This document shows positions 1 through 12,869 of a stretch of DNA of 64,000 nucleotides, in pieces; the stretch's first letter is position 1, and each line of letters begins with the position of its first letter. The position numbers and the translations under genes were made by a program. The notes under the pieces were generated by a model. The model was not told the origin of the DNA. It did not search any database and saw only the letters and a list, made by a program, of their open reading frames with translations. This DNA is from Lonicera japonica. Lineage: Eukaryota > Streptophyta > Magnoliopsida > Dipsacales > Caprifoliaceae. The stretch spans positions 32,575 to 96,574 of the forward strand of contig JAKCWG010000010.1 in assembly GCA_021464415.1 (NCBI GenBank), read 5' to 3'.

Positions 1-718
1 CTCTCAAAGGCTCCCTCTTCCACCTCTCTTGGAAGCTCTCAACTGTTTGTGAAACAAATGGGAAAAAAATGGAGTTGATCATATATATATATAAACTACC
101 TTCCATTTTTTGGGTACTGTTCATGCGCGTGGGACTTGCAGCGCTGAACTTTGAACGTCTATAACTTCTCGCTCGAAAATTCGATTGAGGTGATCTTTAT
201 ATCCACGGAAAGCTTATTCTAAGCTCTAATACTTTTAAAAGAAAGATTTTCCAAATTCTCGACGGATTATTCCCAGAAATGCGTCAAAGTCAGCGCGTTA
301 ATGTTACCAAATGAACATCTTTTAGCGATTCGCCTATTTCACGCTCAGTTTTGACCTAGTAAGGGCCTGAGTTTGCCTCAGTTTTGACCAAAAGTTGTAT
401 ATTGCTTAAAAATATAAACCCTAATGTGAACGAAAACTCAATCTGATGAGGAACAAAGAAGTTACGCTTTCTCTAAGTTAACCAAAAATTATGAAGTAGG
501 GTAAATTGAAAACTTGCAATCTACATCCCGATTTTGACTTGAACCACCCGAAATGACTTACGACTATTCTAATAGGCTTAAATATATTAATGTAACTTGT
601 TGGAAGTCTTCGAGCCATTCAGATCCTTTCGAAGGAAAATATGGCTATCCGAAGTCCACTTTTGCCTTACACGCGACTTGCATAGTGATTTTGAGAAATA
701 GAAATACGGGGTGTTGCA
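1..718 (-). mobile_element. Partial gypsy-type LTR, inverted, cut by window start
   Basis: Read on the minus strand this begins TGCAACACCCCG at 718 and runs out of the window at base 1. It aligns throughout with the first ~700 bases of the solo LTR at 15254-17906: the shared blocks include the 'aaaactgagc' stretch, 'gagaatttggaaaa', 'ataaagatcacctcaat' and 'cgagcgagaagttat'. The order of the blocks is the same, so it is the same LTR family in opposite orientation. Whether an internal region follows to the left cannot be seen. The short open frames inside it are not genes. Confidence 0.75.
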
Positions 719-959
719 GATATGTTTTTGAGTGACCTATATGACCCTTGGCAATAACTGAAACACACGCAACTAGATCCATCAAAGAAGTGAGATAATG
801 GTTGATAGTGAACTATCGCTTCTGAAAGATCCTCATATTGCGAACCGGCCAAATAATATCCTAATTATAGAGCATTGTTGCAAAAAATAACTGCATTATT
901 AAAGGACAAAAAGACTAGCAGGAAACAAATAACCACATATACATAAGCAAGTCAAAAGT

Positions 960-1660
960 CCTAAAAAGAATCGCAAAGAACCCACAAACTGCTCTCCACT
1001 CCTCTACCACAAAAGTGCATAAAAGAAACAAATGCTCAATTGTCCTAAAATTACTCTCACATATAGGATATTTATTGGCCATGGAATGGCCATAACCTCA
1101 CAAGAGATACTGAGTAGCGCGACGCCTAAAAAGTAAGTGCTAAACAAAGATAGAAATATAAAAGGGTATATGCGGACCTTATAAATGGCGAGCCTAAGAA
1201 ATGGGAATAGACGGTTGCAAGAACTAATATGCATCTCTAAAGGACAATCACAAGTAGAAGAGTAGGGCCGAATAAGAGTGTCCTTGATATCCTAAAGCGG
1301 AAGGGACACTTGCCTAATATGGGCTTTAATCTTAAGGAAAGCCTATGAGAACTCAGCTGAAATATCCCATCTCTCCTCGGTGATGAAGTCATAAAAATAT
1401 GCCAATAATCCTCTCTTCTCTCCATTAATCTCAAGGGATCTCAGAACCAGGTCCTTAACCCAATTAGAAGACCAAAACCTAACCGAGTAACCATTGCCGT
1501 GATCCATCTTGCTTGCATGTAACTCAATCACAAAAATTGCCTACCTAAAACCCGGCCAAAAAGTGGAGGTCCTGTACTTAGCCTTAGACACAAAACCAAA
1601 TATAGCATGAATGAAGTCTTGCCGAGTGGACTAAGTGTGCATAATGTCTCGTATAAATCG
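960..1660 (-). pseudogene. LINE ORF2 C-terminal fragment (zf-RVT region)
   Basis: Minus-strand frames, interrupted by stops and shifts, read GNGYSVRFWSSNWVKDL, then ERWDISAEF, then DIKDTLIRPYSSTCDC. This order (site description with W, then W.is..., then D.L.W..S) resembles the segment just before the zinc-binding reverse-transcriptase domain at the C-terminus of plant L1-type LINE ORF2. No intact reading frame remains. The family assignment rests on motif spacing only and is moderately sure. Confidence 0.5.
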
Positions 1661-1719
1661 AAGGATGCTCGCTTTATTTAGGGGGCCCAATGTACGAATC
1701 CTTAAGTCGACTGCCTTAA

Positions 1720-2914
1720 GTGGAGCACACACGTAATTCTAATTAATTGTAATTGACTTTTGAACCTAAATTGTAATATCTTTACCTTAATTTCCATGTT
1801 AATTCCATTCTTAGGCTTGATTATAGCATAATCACTGCTTTGGAATATAAATCCTTGATTTGGGTTTCACTTAGGTGATCTGACACCTTTATCATGCCAC
1901 GTTAAGCATATTACATATGTGTCTAGGCTCAAACTGCACTTCAGGAAACCGTAGCCAAATTTGGTGCTTTAAAGGCAAGAATTTAAAGTTTTTGGAGTTC
2001 AAAATCCCTTGTTTGGTTTGAAATCTTAACTGTTGTATCATAACATATTCCTTTGTCATTTACATCTTTTTATATCCCTTTTATATATCCAAAGACTATT
2101 TCTAAAGCGTTGGATTGGGTTCAGAACGACTAATGCAAATCCATCCTATTGTAAGTTCTATAGAGTTTTGAAATAGCTGTAATATTTTGGTCATAAATTC
2201 TTCATTAGAAGTCCAAATGAACCTCTATTTATTCCATTGGAAATGTAATTCAATTATCTATAACTTTTGTGTTTTGTCCGAGTCCAAATTCTTGCATTTT
2301 CAAGATCAACATAGCGAGCAAAGTCAACAGTCAACGGTTGACCTGAATAGTCCGCTATTGAAGTAGCGTAGTTTTGGCTGTGGGGAACTGCCTTCCAATA
2401 GTTTACTATTCATATGAATAGTCGACTATCGAGTCTCTAACAATCGACTATTAGGGACAACATCGACTGTCAGGCCTTGTGCATCAGATATCTTATTTAT
2501 TTTCTTCCACTTTTATGTTCATTCACACATATACACACAAGAGCTTCGAAAGAGAGAGAAGTGAGGTGATTTTGAAAGATTTGTGAGAGAATCACCATCC
2601 CCATTTGAAATTACTAAATCATACACTTTCCTCCATCATTATCCTCCTTCTTCTACCATTAAATCCATCATTGGAGCTCTAATTCAGGCTTGGGAAAGCT
2701 AGAGTTCAAAGAGGGTTTTCTTGATTCATCTTTTGCCAAGCTTAAATTTGGGTTATTGAAGCTTCATAGAGGTGGGAATACTAGTACGTAAACCTATTTT
2801 ACAACTATTATATGTTGCATATATTGTTTTACTCAAATTTGGGGATTTGGGGTTTAATATTTAAATTGTTGCATCCATGGGGCTTGAGATAGAATTTCTC
2901 GCATATTTTGGTTG
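1720..2914 (+). repeat. Old LTR-like sequence flanking the Athila insertion
   Basis: This stretch has the layout of the gypsy LTRs elsewhere in the window: an early 'aacttttgtgttttgtccgag' segment, motifs AGTCGACTAT/AATCGACTATT near 2420-2450, a purine-rich leader near 2540, and 'ggtgggaatactagtacg' near 2774, which parallels 'gatgggaatcaaatacttg' near 16195. It ends at the target duplication of the element inserted at 2920 and may resume after 8117. Its own ends are not clear. Confidence 0.45.
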
Positions 2915-2919
2915 ATTAT

Positions 2920-5225
2920 TGATGAGGCCCAAACATTGCATTTTTATATATATTTAGATGGTTTAATATGCATAAATTTGATTATAATTATCCTAAATTG
3001 TTAAAAATTGAGTTTTAATAATGAAATATGATATTATGTTTGTTTCTAGTACATTATACCCTTTTTATAGGTTAAAAAATGAACAAGAACGAATCCAGAA
3101 GTAAATTCCCCTAAAATTAATTACTGTCAGTCAAATTCGGAACTAAATTGAGTTCAAGAAGTGAATTGGAAGCAATTATCAAGCTCAAGCATGAAGGGAG
3201 TGGATGGAAGAGACTAAGAGAAGCTGATAAATCAATCCCAAGTCAAGAGAACTCATTTGAATCAAACTGAGAAATTTTCGAATGAAGAAGAGATTCACTG
3301 CATGCAATGCCTCTGTTTCAACCAATTTTGGTATTTATCCGTGCAGAATTTAAAGAAAACTCCAGATATAAAATTTGTAGATCTCTGAGTTAGCTATGCG
3401 TAGGAGAAAACCTTGCATCAATTAGAGTTCGGAGCGCAAAGTTATGGCCAAAATACAAACAGTGTGCGTGAGGATTAGATTCCTGTGCGAATGAATAAGA
3501 TAATTGAAGGTGTTAGAAATTATTGAATGTGATCTTTGCCTTGATGGTGAGCGTAATAAGTTCCTTCCTTGTGGTCATGAGTTCAACTCCCATGCACAAC
3601 AATTTATGATTTCTTTTTGATCAATTTTCAAGCCCTAAATTGAGCCAAGCCCGTGACCCATTGGCACACCTAATTAAATTAGGTTTCTAATATATATATA
3701 TATATATATCATCAAACGCAGCCAAAAAGCACTAGCCAACAACATATAACAACAGTCGTGGGCTCCATTGTCCTCTTTCTCTCTCTTTTTTTTTTCATTC
3801 TTCTTCCTTCTTTATTTTATTTCTTTTAAATCATTATGGATTCGTTTGTATTACTTCCATTATTTTTCTTTAGTGTTAATTTGGAGTTAGAGACGAAGTA
3901 TTCAAGTACAATTTTGAAGATTAATTTTTAGATTTAATTATTAGTTTACTCACTTACTTTAACTCAAGTTTCTTAATTTATTTACTGCTTTGTTAATTCT
4001 TCGTATAAATTTTGCATGCTTATAATTTTAATTTATGAAATTTTATGCACTGTTTTATTTAATTATTTTACCGAGCATGTATTTATTAGATATGTTAGGC
4101 TAATTCGTTAGTTAGGGGTCCTTAAGGAACGGGTATGTCGACGCGATAATTTTTCAGAACCGAATTCAATTCTAATTAATTGTTCATTAGTTAATAGGTT
4201 ATTATAAATATGATTTTTATTAAATTATTATCATAATATGCTAATCACATATTATTATAATAAATTTAATAAAATCTTTCTAACAAAAGAACCAAACTAA
4301 TTTGAATTGCTGTTTTTGCGCTAAACCCTAACCAATCGAGTTAGAGAGCGGTCTATACTCTCTAAACTAATTAATTATGTATTTATTTTAGATTTCAAAT
4401 TAGAGTGCGCTATTTTCGGTAGTAGTTTTAATCCTTACTTTTTGATATAGAAATTGTCAATTTTATGTTTCCACCGCCTGTTTTAATTCAAATTTGATTT
4501 TAATCATATTTTAACTTATTTGAATTAAATTGTGGTTTTTACTTAATATTTCTAAAATTAATTTTAATAAAAGGTTTTGTAGTATCAAGCACTACTTCAC
4601 TTTAATAAATAAGTGTTTTTGGTAAAATTAAATAATGCGAATTGATTCCATAATTAGTATTGGTACTTGTAGTTCATGTTTTGCATGAATTATTATGATA
4701 GATACGAGTTTATGAGATCAATTAGTTTGTGGATAGTAGGCTGATTTTTAAAGGACAATTAATTATAAAATGATTCTCGGTCCACCGAATTGCCCGTTGT
4801 GTTGCCCGAAACTTACGGATACTCCTAGTGCTTTTTATTCTTAATTTTAGTTAAAGTTTTTCATGTGTTTAATTAATTTAGTACGCTATTTTTATTAGTT
4901 ATTTTATTTAGCCCTTTTTGCATGTTCATTTTATATTAGTTTGGTTGCTTTTAGGATAGTAATGTTTCGCTACCTTTAGGATTAGTTTTAGTTGTATGTT
5001 CTATTTAGTTTTATTGCAACTATTTATTTTAGTTATCAATCTATATTTCATTCTCTCCATATTTCATCTTTTCTTTATTTTTCTTATCTTCCTCTTGAAA
5101 GAAATATTCATAACTCAAAGAACTACCATCCTCCTCGTGGATCAACCTCGGACTTACCGAGTATTTATTACTTGACCGACCATCTGTACTTGGATGTAAT
5201 AACTCGCATTATTTTCATCGAGTCA
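2920..5225 (+). repeat. 5' LTR of the Athila-like element
   Basis: This 2306-bp LTR starts TGATGAGG and ends GAGTCA. Its last ~358 bases recur at 7754-8112 as the 3' LTR remnant (shared blocks 'ttaggatagtaatgtttcgc' and 'cttgaccgaccatct'). A (TA) run lies at about 3691-3708. The short open frame at 4992-5270 has a counterpart in the 3' copy and is LTR sequence, not a gene. Confidence 0.8.
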
Positions 5226-5231
5226 AGTTTT

Positions 5232-5248
5232 TGGCGCAGTTGCCGGGG
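5232..5248 (+). other. Primer-binding site of the Athila-like element
   Basis: TGGCGCAGTTGCCGGGG lies seven bases after the 5' LTR end. It matches the TGGCGCCGTTGCCGGGG site used by Athila/Tat-type gypsy elements (tRNA-Asp type) with one difference. Confidence 0.8.
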
Positions 5249-5457
5249 AGGACGGTTTGTTAGTTTTTAATTTAGGAAAGTTTTTTTCTCTCCTTTCCTT
5301 GGAATCTGAACCAGGTACCTTCCTAGTGTATGAAACCTTGGATTGATAGTCCACCTTTTCATTTCATCCCGCATGTTCAACCTCTACTAGTTACCTTTAC
5401 ACCAAAGTGACTAGTTTTTCTCAATCCATTAACGTGACTAGTTTGATTCAAAAATGA

Positions 5458-6327
5458 ATGGGAAGAAGTGAACATGTTTCTAACTCAGTCAAGGAGAATC
5501 AAAATCGAAGTCTTCGTGAGCTACTACAGCCAACACAGAATGCCAATCCATCATGTATTATCTTTTCACCTAATGCTGGAGCCTTTCATTTCAAGAATGG
5601 AATAATTCAACTATTACCCCTGTTCTATGGATTGGAGAATGATCAAGCATGTGCAGAAGAGTTAATTAGACTTAAGCTTTTCCCCTTCTCCCTGAATGAT
5701 AAAGCTAAAGCGTGGCTTCTCTCGCTTCGCCCGAGGTCTATTATAACATGGCTTGACATGCACCAACAATTTCTTAAAAAGTTCTTCCCTTCTCACATCA
5801 CTAATCATTTGAAGAAGCGGCTAATATCTTTATCTCAGAAGGAAGGAGAAACATTTTACTAATGTTATGAGAGATTCAAAGAACTTTAGAACTCTTGCCC
5901 GCATCATAATTTTGAAAAATGCCGCTTTATAGGTTTCTTCTATAAAGGCTTATCTTCTAAAATGCATCAATGTGTTTAGATGATGTGTAATGGAGAATTT
6001 CACAATAAGAATCCTGATGAAGCCGAGACCTACTTAGACTGGTTAGCTGAAAATGCCCAGCAATAGGAGACACCTCAATTAATTGATCGATCATTTGAAG
6101 CTATAACTAATCAAGTAAGAGAAGTGTGCCACATCGAAAAGCAAGAAGAACTTAGTGCACAAATTTCTCAACTAGCAAGAAAGGTCAAAGCTCTTGAAAG
6201 GAGAAATGTTGAGATTCCAAAGCAAAAGCAGGTGGAAAAATCTTGTAGAATTTATGAAGTTCGAGGGCACCCTACCCAAGAGTATCATACGATCCCCGCT
6301 TTTAAAGAAGTACTCTATAAGAGGTAA
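5458..6327 (+). pseudogene. Athila-like gag, inactivated by nonsense codons
   Basis: One continuous frame encodes a Retrotrans_gag-type protein. Diagnostic stretches are NGIIQLLPLFYGLEN, ELIRLKLFPFSLNDKAKAWL, QQFLKKFFPSH, GETFY, NSCPHHNFE, MCNGEF and DEAETYLDWLAENAQ. The frame has four in-frame stops after codon 134, each where the family usually carries Q or W, and no frameshift, so decay is by point mutation. A cysteine near CRIYEVRGHPTQEY marks a decayed zinc knuckle. In a live element this would form the virus-like particle; here it cannot yield full-length protein. Confidence 0.75.
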
Positions 6328-6611
6328 ATTCCATAAGTAGTTTTCCCATACCACCCATTGCTTCCAATGAGCTAAAGAATGACGAATGCCATTTCCCACT
6401 ATTATCTTATCCTCGGTTCCATCCTTCACCTCAATTTTCTTCTGTATCCCAATCGTAATTTCATTATTCACCTATTCCTCCATCTCAGCTATACTTTCAG
6501 CATCAACAATTCAATCTTTCATCATCACCATTTTATTCTGATCTAAGTCTTAGTGTGCTCCAGCAATCAAAAGATCAAGAAGAGGTGATGCATGACATGT
6601 TTTCGTAAATA

Positions 6612-7784
6612 TTGCAAGTGATGAGTCAACTGAAGAGTTCTATTGATAGACTTGCTGCCCACAACAAAGTTCGAGAAAAGAGAATGCTCCCTATGCAGTC
6701 TGAAGCCAAACCTATTGAGAAACTTTCCATAAATTGTAATCCCACTCCATCATGTAGTGATATCGAAGAAGCTAGATCCATCACCACTCTTCATGGTGGA
6801 AAACTCATTCAAAAGCATCTTCCAGACACTTCTCTAGAACTTAAGGAAAGTCCTTTTGTTCCAAACTATAGTGATGATCTTCCTGAAGACGTTTAGTTTG
6901 AGGCTATGCCAAAATCTCATATTCCAACCCCTTATCCTCAAAGGCTAGAGAAACCTCACAAGGAAGATAGGATCCAAGAGATTATGGAAACATTTAAGCA
7001 AGTCAAGATAAACATCCCTTTATTGGATGCTATCAAGCAAGTTTCATCATATGCTAATATTCTCAGAGACTTATGCACTGTAAAAATAAGAGTTTCAGTT
7101 CAGAATAATATTTTTTTAGCCAATCAAGTGAGTTATGTTATCCAACATAACATGCCTGCAAAATACAAGGATCCTGGTTGTCCTATTATTTCTTGTATCA
7201 TTGGTGATCAAAGATTTGAGTATGCTTTGCTAGATTTAGGTTCAAGTGTGAATTTATTTCCCTTTTCAATGTACCAACAATTGGATCTAGGTGAGCTAAA
7301 GCCTACAAAGATCACAATTCAGTTAGCTGACCGTTCTATTAAGGTTCCTAAAGGAGTAATTGAGGACATATTGGTTAAGGTTGACAATCTCGTCTATCCG
7401 GTCAACTTTGTTGTTTTGGATACTCAGCCTATGACTAATATTTTTACTTAAATTCCTATCATTTTGGATCTTCCATTCTTAGCTACTGCAAATGCCTTCG
7501 TCAATTGTAGGAATGGTATGATGCAGCTAACTTTTGGGAAGTTGAAGCTTGAACTCAATGTTTTCTCAATTCCTAAGAAGCCCGAGCGAGATTGTGGTGA
7601 AAAAGAAGAGAAAATTCAAGAGATAAATCTTATCAGCCTCTTAGATCTTGATTTTGATCAAACGGGTATCGAGGAAGAATTTTTCAAAAACTCACCACCT
7701 CCCATTCTATCGCATGATTCTTTAACTAAAGAGTTTGACCAATTTGTGCCCACTTTAATTAATTTAGTACGTTGTTTTTATTAG
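6612..7784 (+). pseudogene. Athila-like pol start with aspartic protease relic
   Basis: This lies in a different frame from gag, with in-frame stops near 6896 and 7451. The aspartic protease core reads YALLDLGSSVNLFPFSMYQQ, followed by LGELKPTKITIQLADRSIKV and YPVNFVVLDTQP, and after the second stop by DLPFLATANAFVNCRNGMMQ. These are standard for the Athila/Tat protease, where the catalytic motif is DLG[AS]S. The reading then passes into LTR sequence at 7754, so reverse transcriptase is wholly missing. Confidence 0.75.
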
Positions 7785-8112
7785 TTATTTTATTTTTCCC
7801 CTTTTGCATGTTTATTTTATATTAGTTTAGTTGCTTTTAGGATAGTAATGTTTCGCTACCTTTAAGATTAGTTTTAGTTGCATGTTTTATTTAGTTTTAT
7901 TGCCACTATTTCTTTTAGTTATCGATCTATATTTCATTCTCTCCATATTTCATTTTTTCTTTATTTTTCATATCTCCCTTTTGAAAGAAATATTCCTAAT
8001 TCAAAGAACTGCCCTCCTCCCCGTGGATCGACTTCGGACTTACCGAGTATTTATTACTTGACCGACCATCTGCACTTGGGTGTAATAACTCGCATTTTTT
8101 TTTGTCAAGTCA
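7754..8112 (+). repeat. 3' LTR remnant of the Athila-like element
   Basis: It aligns with 4868-5225 of the 5' LTR from 'tttaattaatttagtacg' to the terminal AGTCA. The LTR's first ~1948 bases are missing. The frame that opens at 7878 is LTR sequence. Confidence 0.8.
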
Positions 8113-8117
8113 ATTAT

Positions 8118-8875
8118 TTCTTGTTATAACATAAATTTAAAGATCCTACAAGAGTACCCATTTGCATGTGCATAGTTTTTCAAAATTGACATAACACCCA
8201 CTTGAATGTATATGATAACCGATAGTTTATTGATAAACACTTATAAACTGAACTTGTGGTGGGGTTTTTGGTGGTTTTCAGTATTATAACATTTGATTAA
8301 AATATTGTTGGCACTAATAATGAATTATTAGTCTGTTCCTCATAAGTTAGTCCGTGTACACTACACAATTATTTCGTAAACTACCCAATATACTTGAATG
8401 GATAAATTATTTTGGCTAGAGACTTGTATTGTTTTGGCACGTTGGCATCCATATTATTAGCATTTGATAGATATATCCAAGATGTATTAGCGCTGGAAAC
8501 TATGGAGAGGCGTTACAGCTGCATGGTTAATAAGTCTACGAAACGTAGAAATACAGGGAGACTCTATAGCCACATGGTTGACAAGTCCAAGAAACTAAAT
8601 GTAGAAATATAGGGAGGCTCAACAACCGTGTGGTTAGCAAGTCCATGAAATGTAAATCGAATAGTGATAATGCCAAAATTGTATATTAGCTAACACTTTT
8701 CTACAAGTATTTAGGATGGGAAGTATGAATGCGTGTGGAGCATGCCTAAGTTTTACTCGATTATAAAAAGACTATTATTTTTATTTATATTGCACACGCA
8801 CGTGATTTCTTAGTTGTATTTTCTTTATCAACTGTATAGTTTTCACTTGAGCCTATTTATGATGCCTTGAATCTA
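8118..8875. other. Unassigned flank right of the Athila-like element
   Basis: No gene is seen. The sequence may continue the older LTR-like sequence that ends at 2914. It contains an approximate internal duplication near 8500-8650, where 'catggttaataagtc', 'catggttgacaagtcc' and 'gtggttagcaagtcc' each precede an 'aaacgtagaaat'-like stretch. Confidence 0.35.
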
Positions 8876-8879
8876 ATTA

Positions 8880-10049
8880 TGAGATTTTCACCTTCGGAAC
8901 CCAGTTAATCACGGTAGTCGTGCGCGACAACAGGTTTAAAATATAAAATTTTACAAATTTTAAAAACTTTTCTTGAACAAATCATAATCCGGTTAAAATC
9001 TTGTTTTGATAAAAATTTCGGCATGTGGAGTTTATTTAGATAGCAAACCACCCCGTAAAAATCAAAGCCAAGCACACACCAATGCAATAACACTCAACCA
9101 CGTTTCAAATCCAACTCCACATATATAAAAACCATATACATAAGTTTTCCAAAAACACTTGTTTACAATAAATACAATTTATGCATTAAATCCAAAGTTT
9201 ATAAAAAATACGACAAAACCAAAAGTGATAATAAGACATAATCTTTCTCTTTAAGGATTAGACACGGTTCATGGACATCAGAGGTCTTCTATACACGAGC
9301 ATCACGCGCCACCCTAAAAGCTGGACCTACAAAACTGGTGAAGGAGGGAATGAGCCAAACCCGGGCTCAGTGGGAACTATATAGTTTAAGTATTGAAAAT
9401 ATATATTGCAAACATAGGCGCATGCATCTTTGTATAGAAGGTATATACTTTACTTTAATATGTTAGTTTGTAAACCATGCAATGCAATGCAGTTGACACA
9501 CGATTGCATGCTGAACTACGCTAGGACTCCTATCCTCGTCACCGGAAGCTAACTACCCGACTCACCTCGGGATATTCCATAAAAGAAACCCCTCACATTA
9601 GCCGTAGCTCACGAGGATAGTCAGTTTAAGGTCATCATACTACAAACTAGCTTCCTAAGGTTCGTCATGCTATGGGATCCCTTCTAAGGTGTGTGTCAAC
9701 ACCATTTATATCTATCCCGCAATACTATTGAAAGATAAAACTCTAGTCCAAGTATTCTTTGTCTTTTTTTTATTGTTAATACATTATGGACTTCATACTT
9801 GGCCGAGTATTAGGCTTTAAAGCTAACTTGTATATTCTAAGCGCTCTGCCTCAATATCCCTTTATCGAGCTATTACATTAGCTATAATTTCCATTTCAAT
9901 TATTAGTATCTTATGTTCATTATGATCTGGTTAACTAACCACATAAGTTTTACGCCTTTTCACACCCGTGCGATATGGCTAAAGGCTAATAGTCATCAAC
10001 ACTTTCCACTTTTGTATTAGTACATTATGAATGGCCAAATGCTTTCTTA
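8880..10049 (-). repeat. Antisense gypsy LTR sequence, first part
   Basis: In reverse complement it contains 'actgagcccgggtttggctc' and a following 'caccagttttgtaggtccag', the arrangement seen in many plant gypsy LTRs and echoed by 17455-17520 here. It lacks coding capacity. It appears to be split from the part at 10832-12700 by a copia LTR fragment. Confidence 0.45.
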
Positions 10050-10054
10050 TGTAT

Positions 10055-10831
10055 ATTATTATCCATCTAACAGTGTCCACACTCAGTCAATTGATAGAAA
10101 TTGCCTCAGCCAACTGAGGGCCATCAGTCGACTGATGAGCCTTACTCAGTTTACTTTTTGAAGCCAACTCTATGCCTACCCTCCGTAGCAGCCATATCGT
10201 CATTGGGATTATATATAGGACTTATAAACACATTTAAACTCTCTTGAATCATTATTCCATCATCTATCCTTCAAACTTCAATATTCAAAAGATTCAAGTC
10301 ATTGTTTGATCAACCCATTTCTATTTTGAGCTATAAATCTTAATCAAATTTGATAACTCTAGTGTAAGCTTCATTTTACATCTTTGTATACGCTTGAGAG
10401 TTATTGTATATTAGTGTGAATCACCAAACAAACTATTTATATCCATTAGTGAGAGGTTTTCTCATTGTAAGAGCAAAAGTGATTCTTGTGTAAGTGTAGT
10501 GATAAAATTACACTTGTAAGAGGTTTGATTTTCACTTGTAAGAAAATCGATTAGTGGAACTTCTCGCGGGAAATACTCGGGCTCAGATGTATGGTATTAA
10601 CAATCGAACCGAGAACAAAATGTCGTTAGCTCATTTGGTTTAGTCTCTCTAAACTCAAGCTCTGTATCTACTTGTATTTATACTTGTTGTTTGTTCTTGA
10701 GATTGATTGTTTCCTCGATATAGATTTAGTTAAAGTTTTATTACTTAAACTTTCTTTGAAATTATTTAAATTCCACATTAAGTATTAAAAACCCTATTCA
10801 CCCCTCATTTAGGGTTATTTTCTGACCTACA
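10055..10831 (+). repeat. Copia LTR fragment, same family as the 19950 element
   Basis: The right two thirds follow the LTR at 19950-21511 block by block: 'gagctataaatcttaatcaa', 'tagtgtaagcttcatttta', 'gtgaatcaccaaa', 'tgagaggt', 'cttgtaagaggtttgat', an 'accgag' stretch, 'aaaaaccctattcacccc' and the end 'gacctaca' at 10831. TGTAT occurs at 10050-10054 and 10832-10836 and could be its target duplication, but the LTR's usual TGTTGACC start is absent, so it would be 5'-truncated. Confidence 0.6.
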
Positions 10832-12700
10832 TGTATCATCTACAAGTTTCTCATCCGAGACGAGTGTCTCAATAATCTTGCAACTATCCAAACATACAAC
10901 TAGGTATGCATTTGCTGGCCTTTCATCTTCACGGTAGTAGGGCTTCACGGTAGTTTTCGTTCATAATTTCGGACCTTTTACCTAGAAGATTGTGTCCCAC
11001 TTTCCTGGCCCCATTGTATGAGACCAAAACCTGGGACATAACATAAATCAATGTAATAATATAACCAAGCAACTAAGTATCCAACTTAACCGATGAACAA
11101 TTGCGTACTAACTATAGGAATAAAATAATTTATATCAAAACACATAAACTAGCCAACATGCATAATGGTAATAGAATGTGTCCCAACAGGTATACATTAT
11201 CATCAATATGCATAATGTAGGGAAATCACATTATTTATAGCACAGATAGCTCATAACTTAAATTTCATGATATATCTTTTTGCCATAAGTTAATTACTTA
11301 AAAGAGGCTTGTCTAAAACAATTATTTTATACAAATAATGTAACTGGTGTACATATGCCAAGTGTACCAATAACATCAAATATTCAACATTACAACACCC
11401 ATGTCACAATGATGTCCACACGGTACACATGTCTATCCCACCAAATATTTTGTATAAAGCTTCAAGTATAATTCATTTGAAATAGTTCAACTTGGTGAGA
11501 AACTTATCAATCCTTAGTATATGCATCTCAGTGGCTTGTATAACTTTTGGACATCGTTACCATACAGGGTAGGAATGAAGTCATATAACAAGTTCACAAG
11601 AAATCCTTTCTAAGATTACATTGCAAAATATAGCAATAACGTTGTTGAAAATGTGGATTTTTACCAAATTTTTGTGTATTTCCACAATTGGCATATGTAC
11701 AACATTTACATCTCATCCAAATAATTTATATTTCATTCTTAGTATTAAATAATCATAAATTTCCATAATCTACTTATACTTAGCATATGCAATATCTTAA
11801 AAACTAGTAGTAATAGTTATCGAATTGGGGGGTTTGGGCTCAAACTCGAAATTAATCACATACAAGCCAATCTAGTTGTTAAATCATGTTATAAATATCA
11901 TAAACACCTAACCCAAATGAATGCATACAAACCTAAGCTTTTCTAACAAATGACAAATTTCAAATAAGAATCTAATGCGCACATAATAGTAAGAAAAACA
12001 AGTTTTATACTATTGTTCCCACATGAAATCGAAACTTTACACAAGATTGGAAGGCTTTGTAACCATAAGATTCATTAAAACCCTAGGAAGATAATTTATT
12101 ATGTCCAAAAGCCCGACGGTTGACTATTCTAATCCCAACAGTCGACTGTTAGGTGAAATTTTGTGCACTGTTCTTATTTTGGCCATAAATCCTCACTCGG
12201 AACTCGGATTTGAATTATCTATATATCAATAAAAAGAATGCTTAAAGATCTACAACTTTCCTCAAGAAAGTTTCCTTAAATTATAGATAGATTAATACCA
12301 AAAAATCTTGCAAAATAGTAGTCTGCTAATACAAATGAACATTTTCTGATATGAGCATATTTGGTCCGTTCGCTTACTTCGCACTAAGTTTTGACCCATG
12401 AAGAACATAAATTGACTTTTGGTAAAAAAAATGAGAGTTTTATAATGGAATAAAACCTAACTAGAGGCATAAATGGGAAGTCAATCGTGTGTGAAACGAA
12501 GGAGTTATGATTTCTTAAAGTATGCCAAATTTCATAAGTCACTTAAAATGAAGACATGTGATTGACACCTTAATTTCAATCTGAACCACCCGAAATGCGA
12601 AGCGATCATCCACGCAAATGTTTTTAAGGAATTGGAACATGTTTGAAGTGTGGCGAGACTAAAAATCACTAGTCAAAGCAAGATTACGCACTCGAATAGG
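10832..12700 (-). repeat. Antisense gypsy LTR sequence, second part
   Basis: Reverse-complement blocks match the gypsy LTR family of 15254-17906 and 1-718: 'aaaacttagtgcgaag' before a conserved calculation of spacing to 'ccatcttcattttaagtg', and 'catttcgggtggttcag' near 12580-12600. The palindrome AACAGTCGACTGTTA lies at about 12138. No coding sequence is visible. Confidence 0.5.
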
Positions 12701-12869
12701 GCTAATACATGGAATTTACATGTGATAAAAATACGTTATATTTCATCTAGCAATAAAGTAACCATTCTTTGAAGAATAATTACCAAACCTATTGTAATGA
12801 AAAATAATTTGATCTTCCAAATTCCTTTGGCTGAGCGGTATATTAATAATTGACTTTGCCATTTCCTTA

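Larger units (their letters stand above)
2920..8112 (+). mobile_element. Athila-like Ty3-gypsy retrotransposon, internally deleted
   Basis: The element is bounded by ATTAT at 2915-2919 and ATTAT at 8113-8117. It starts TGATGAGGCCCAAACATT, typical of many plant gypsy LTRs, and its 5' LTR ends at 5225 just before a primer-binding site. Inside are a gag relic and a protease relic, both plus strand. Reverse transcriptase, RNase H, integrase and about the first 1.95 kb of the 3' LTR are absent: the protease region runs straight into LTR sequence at 7754. Because the target duplication is intact at both ends, the loss happened inside the element after insertion. Athila/Tat-like lineage is inferred from gag and protease motifs. 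Confidence 0.85.
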
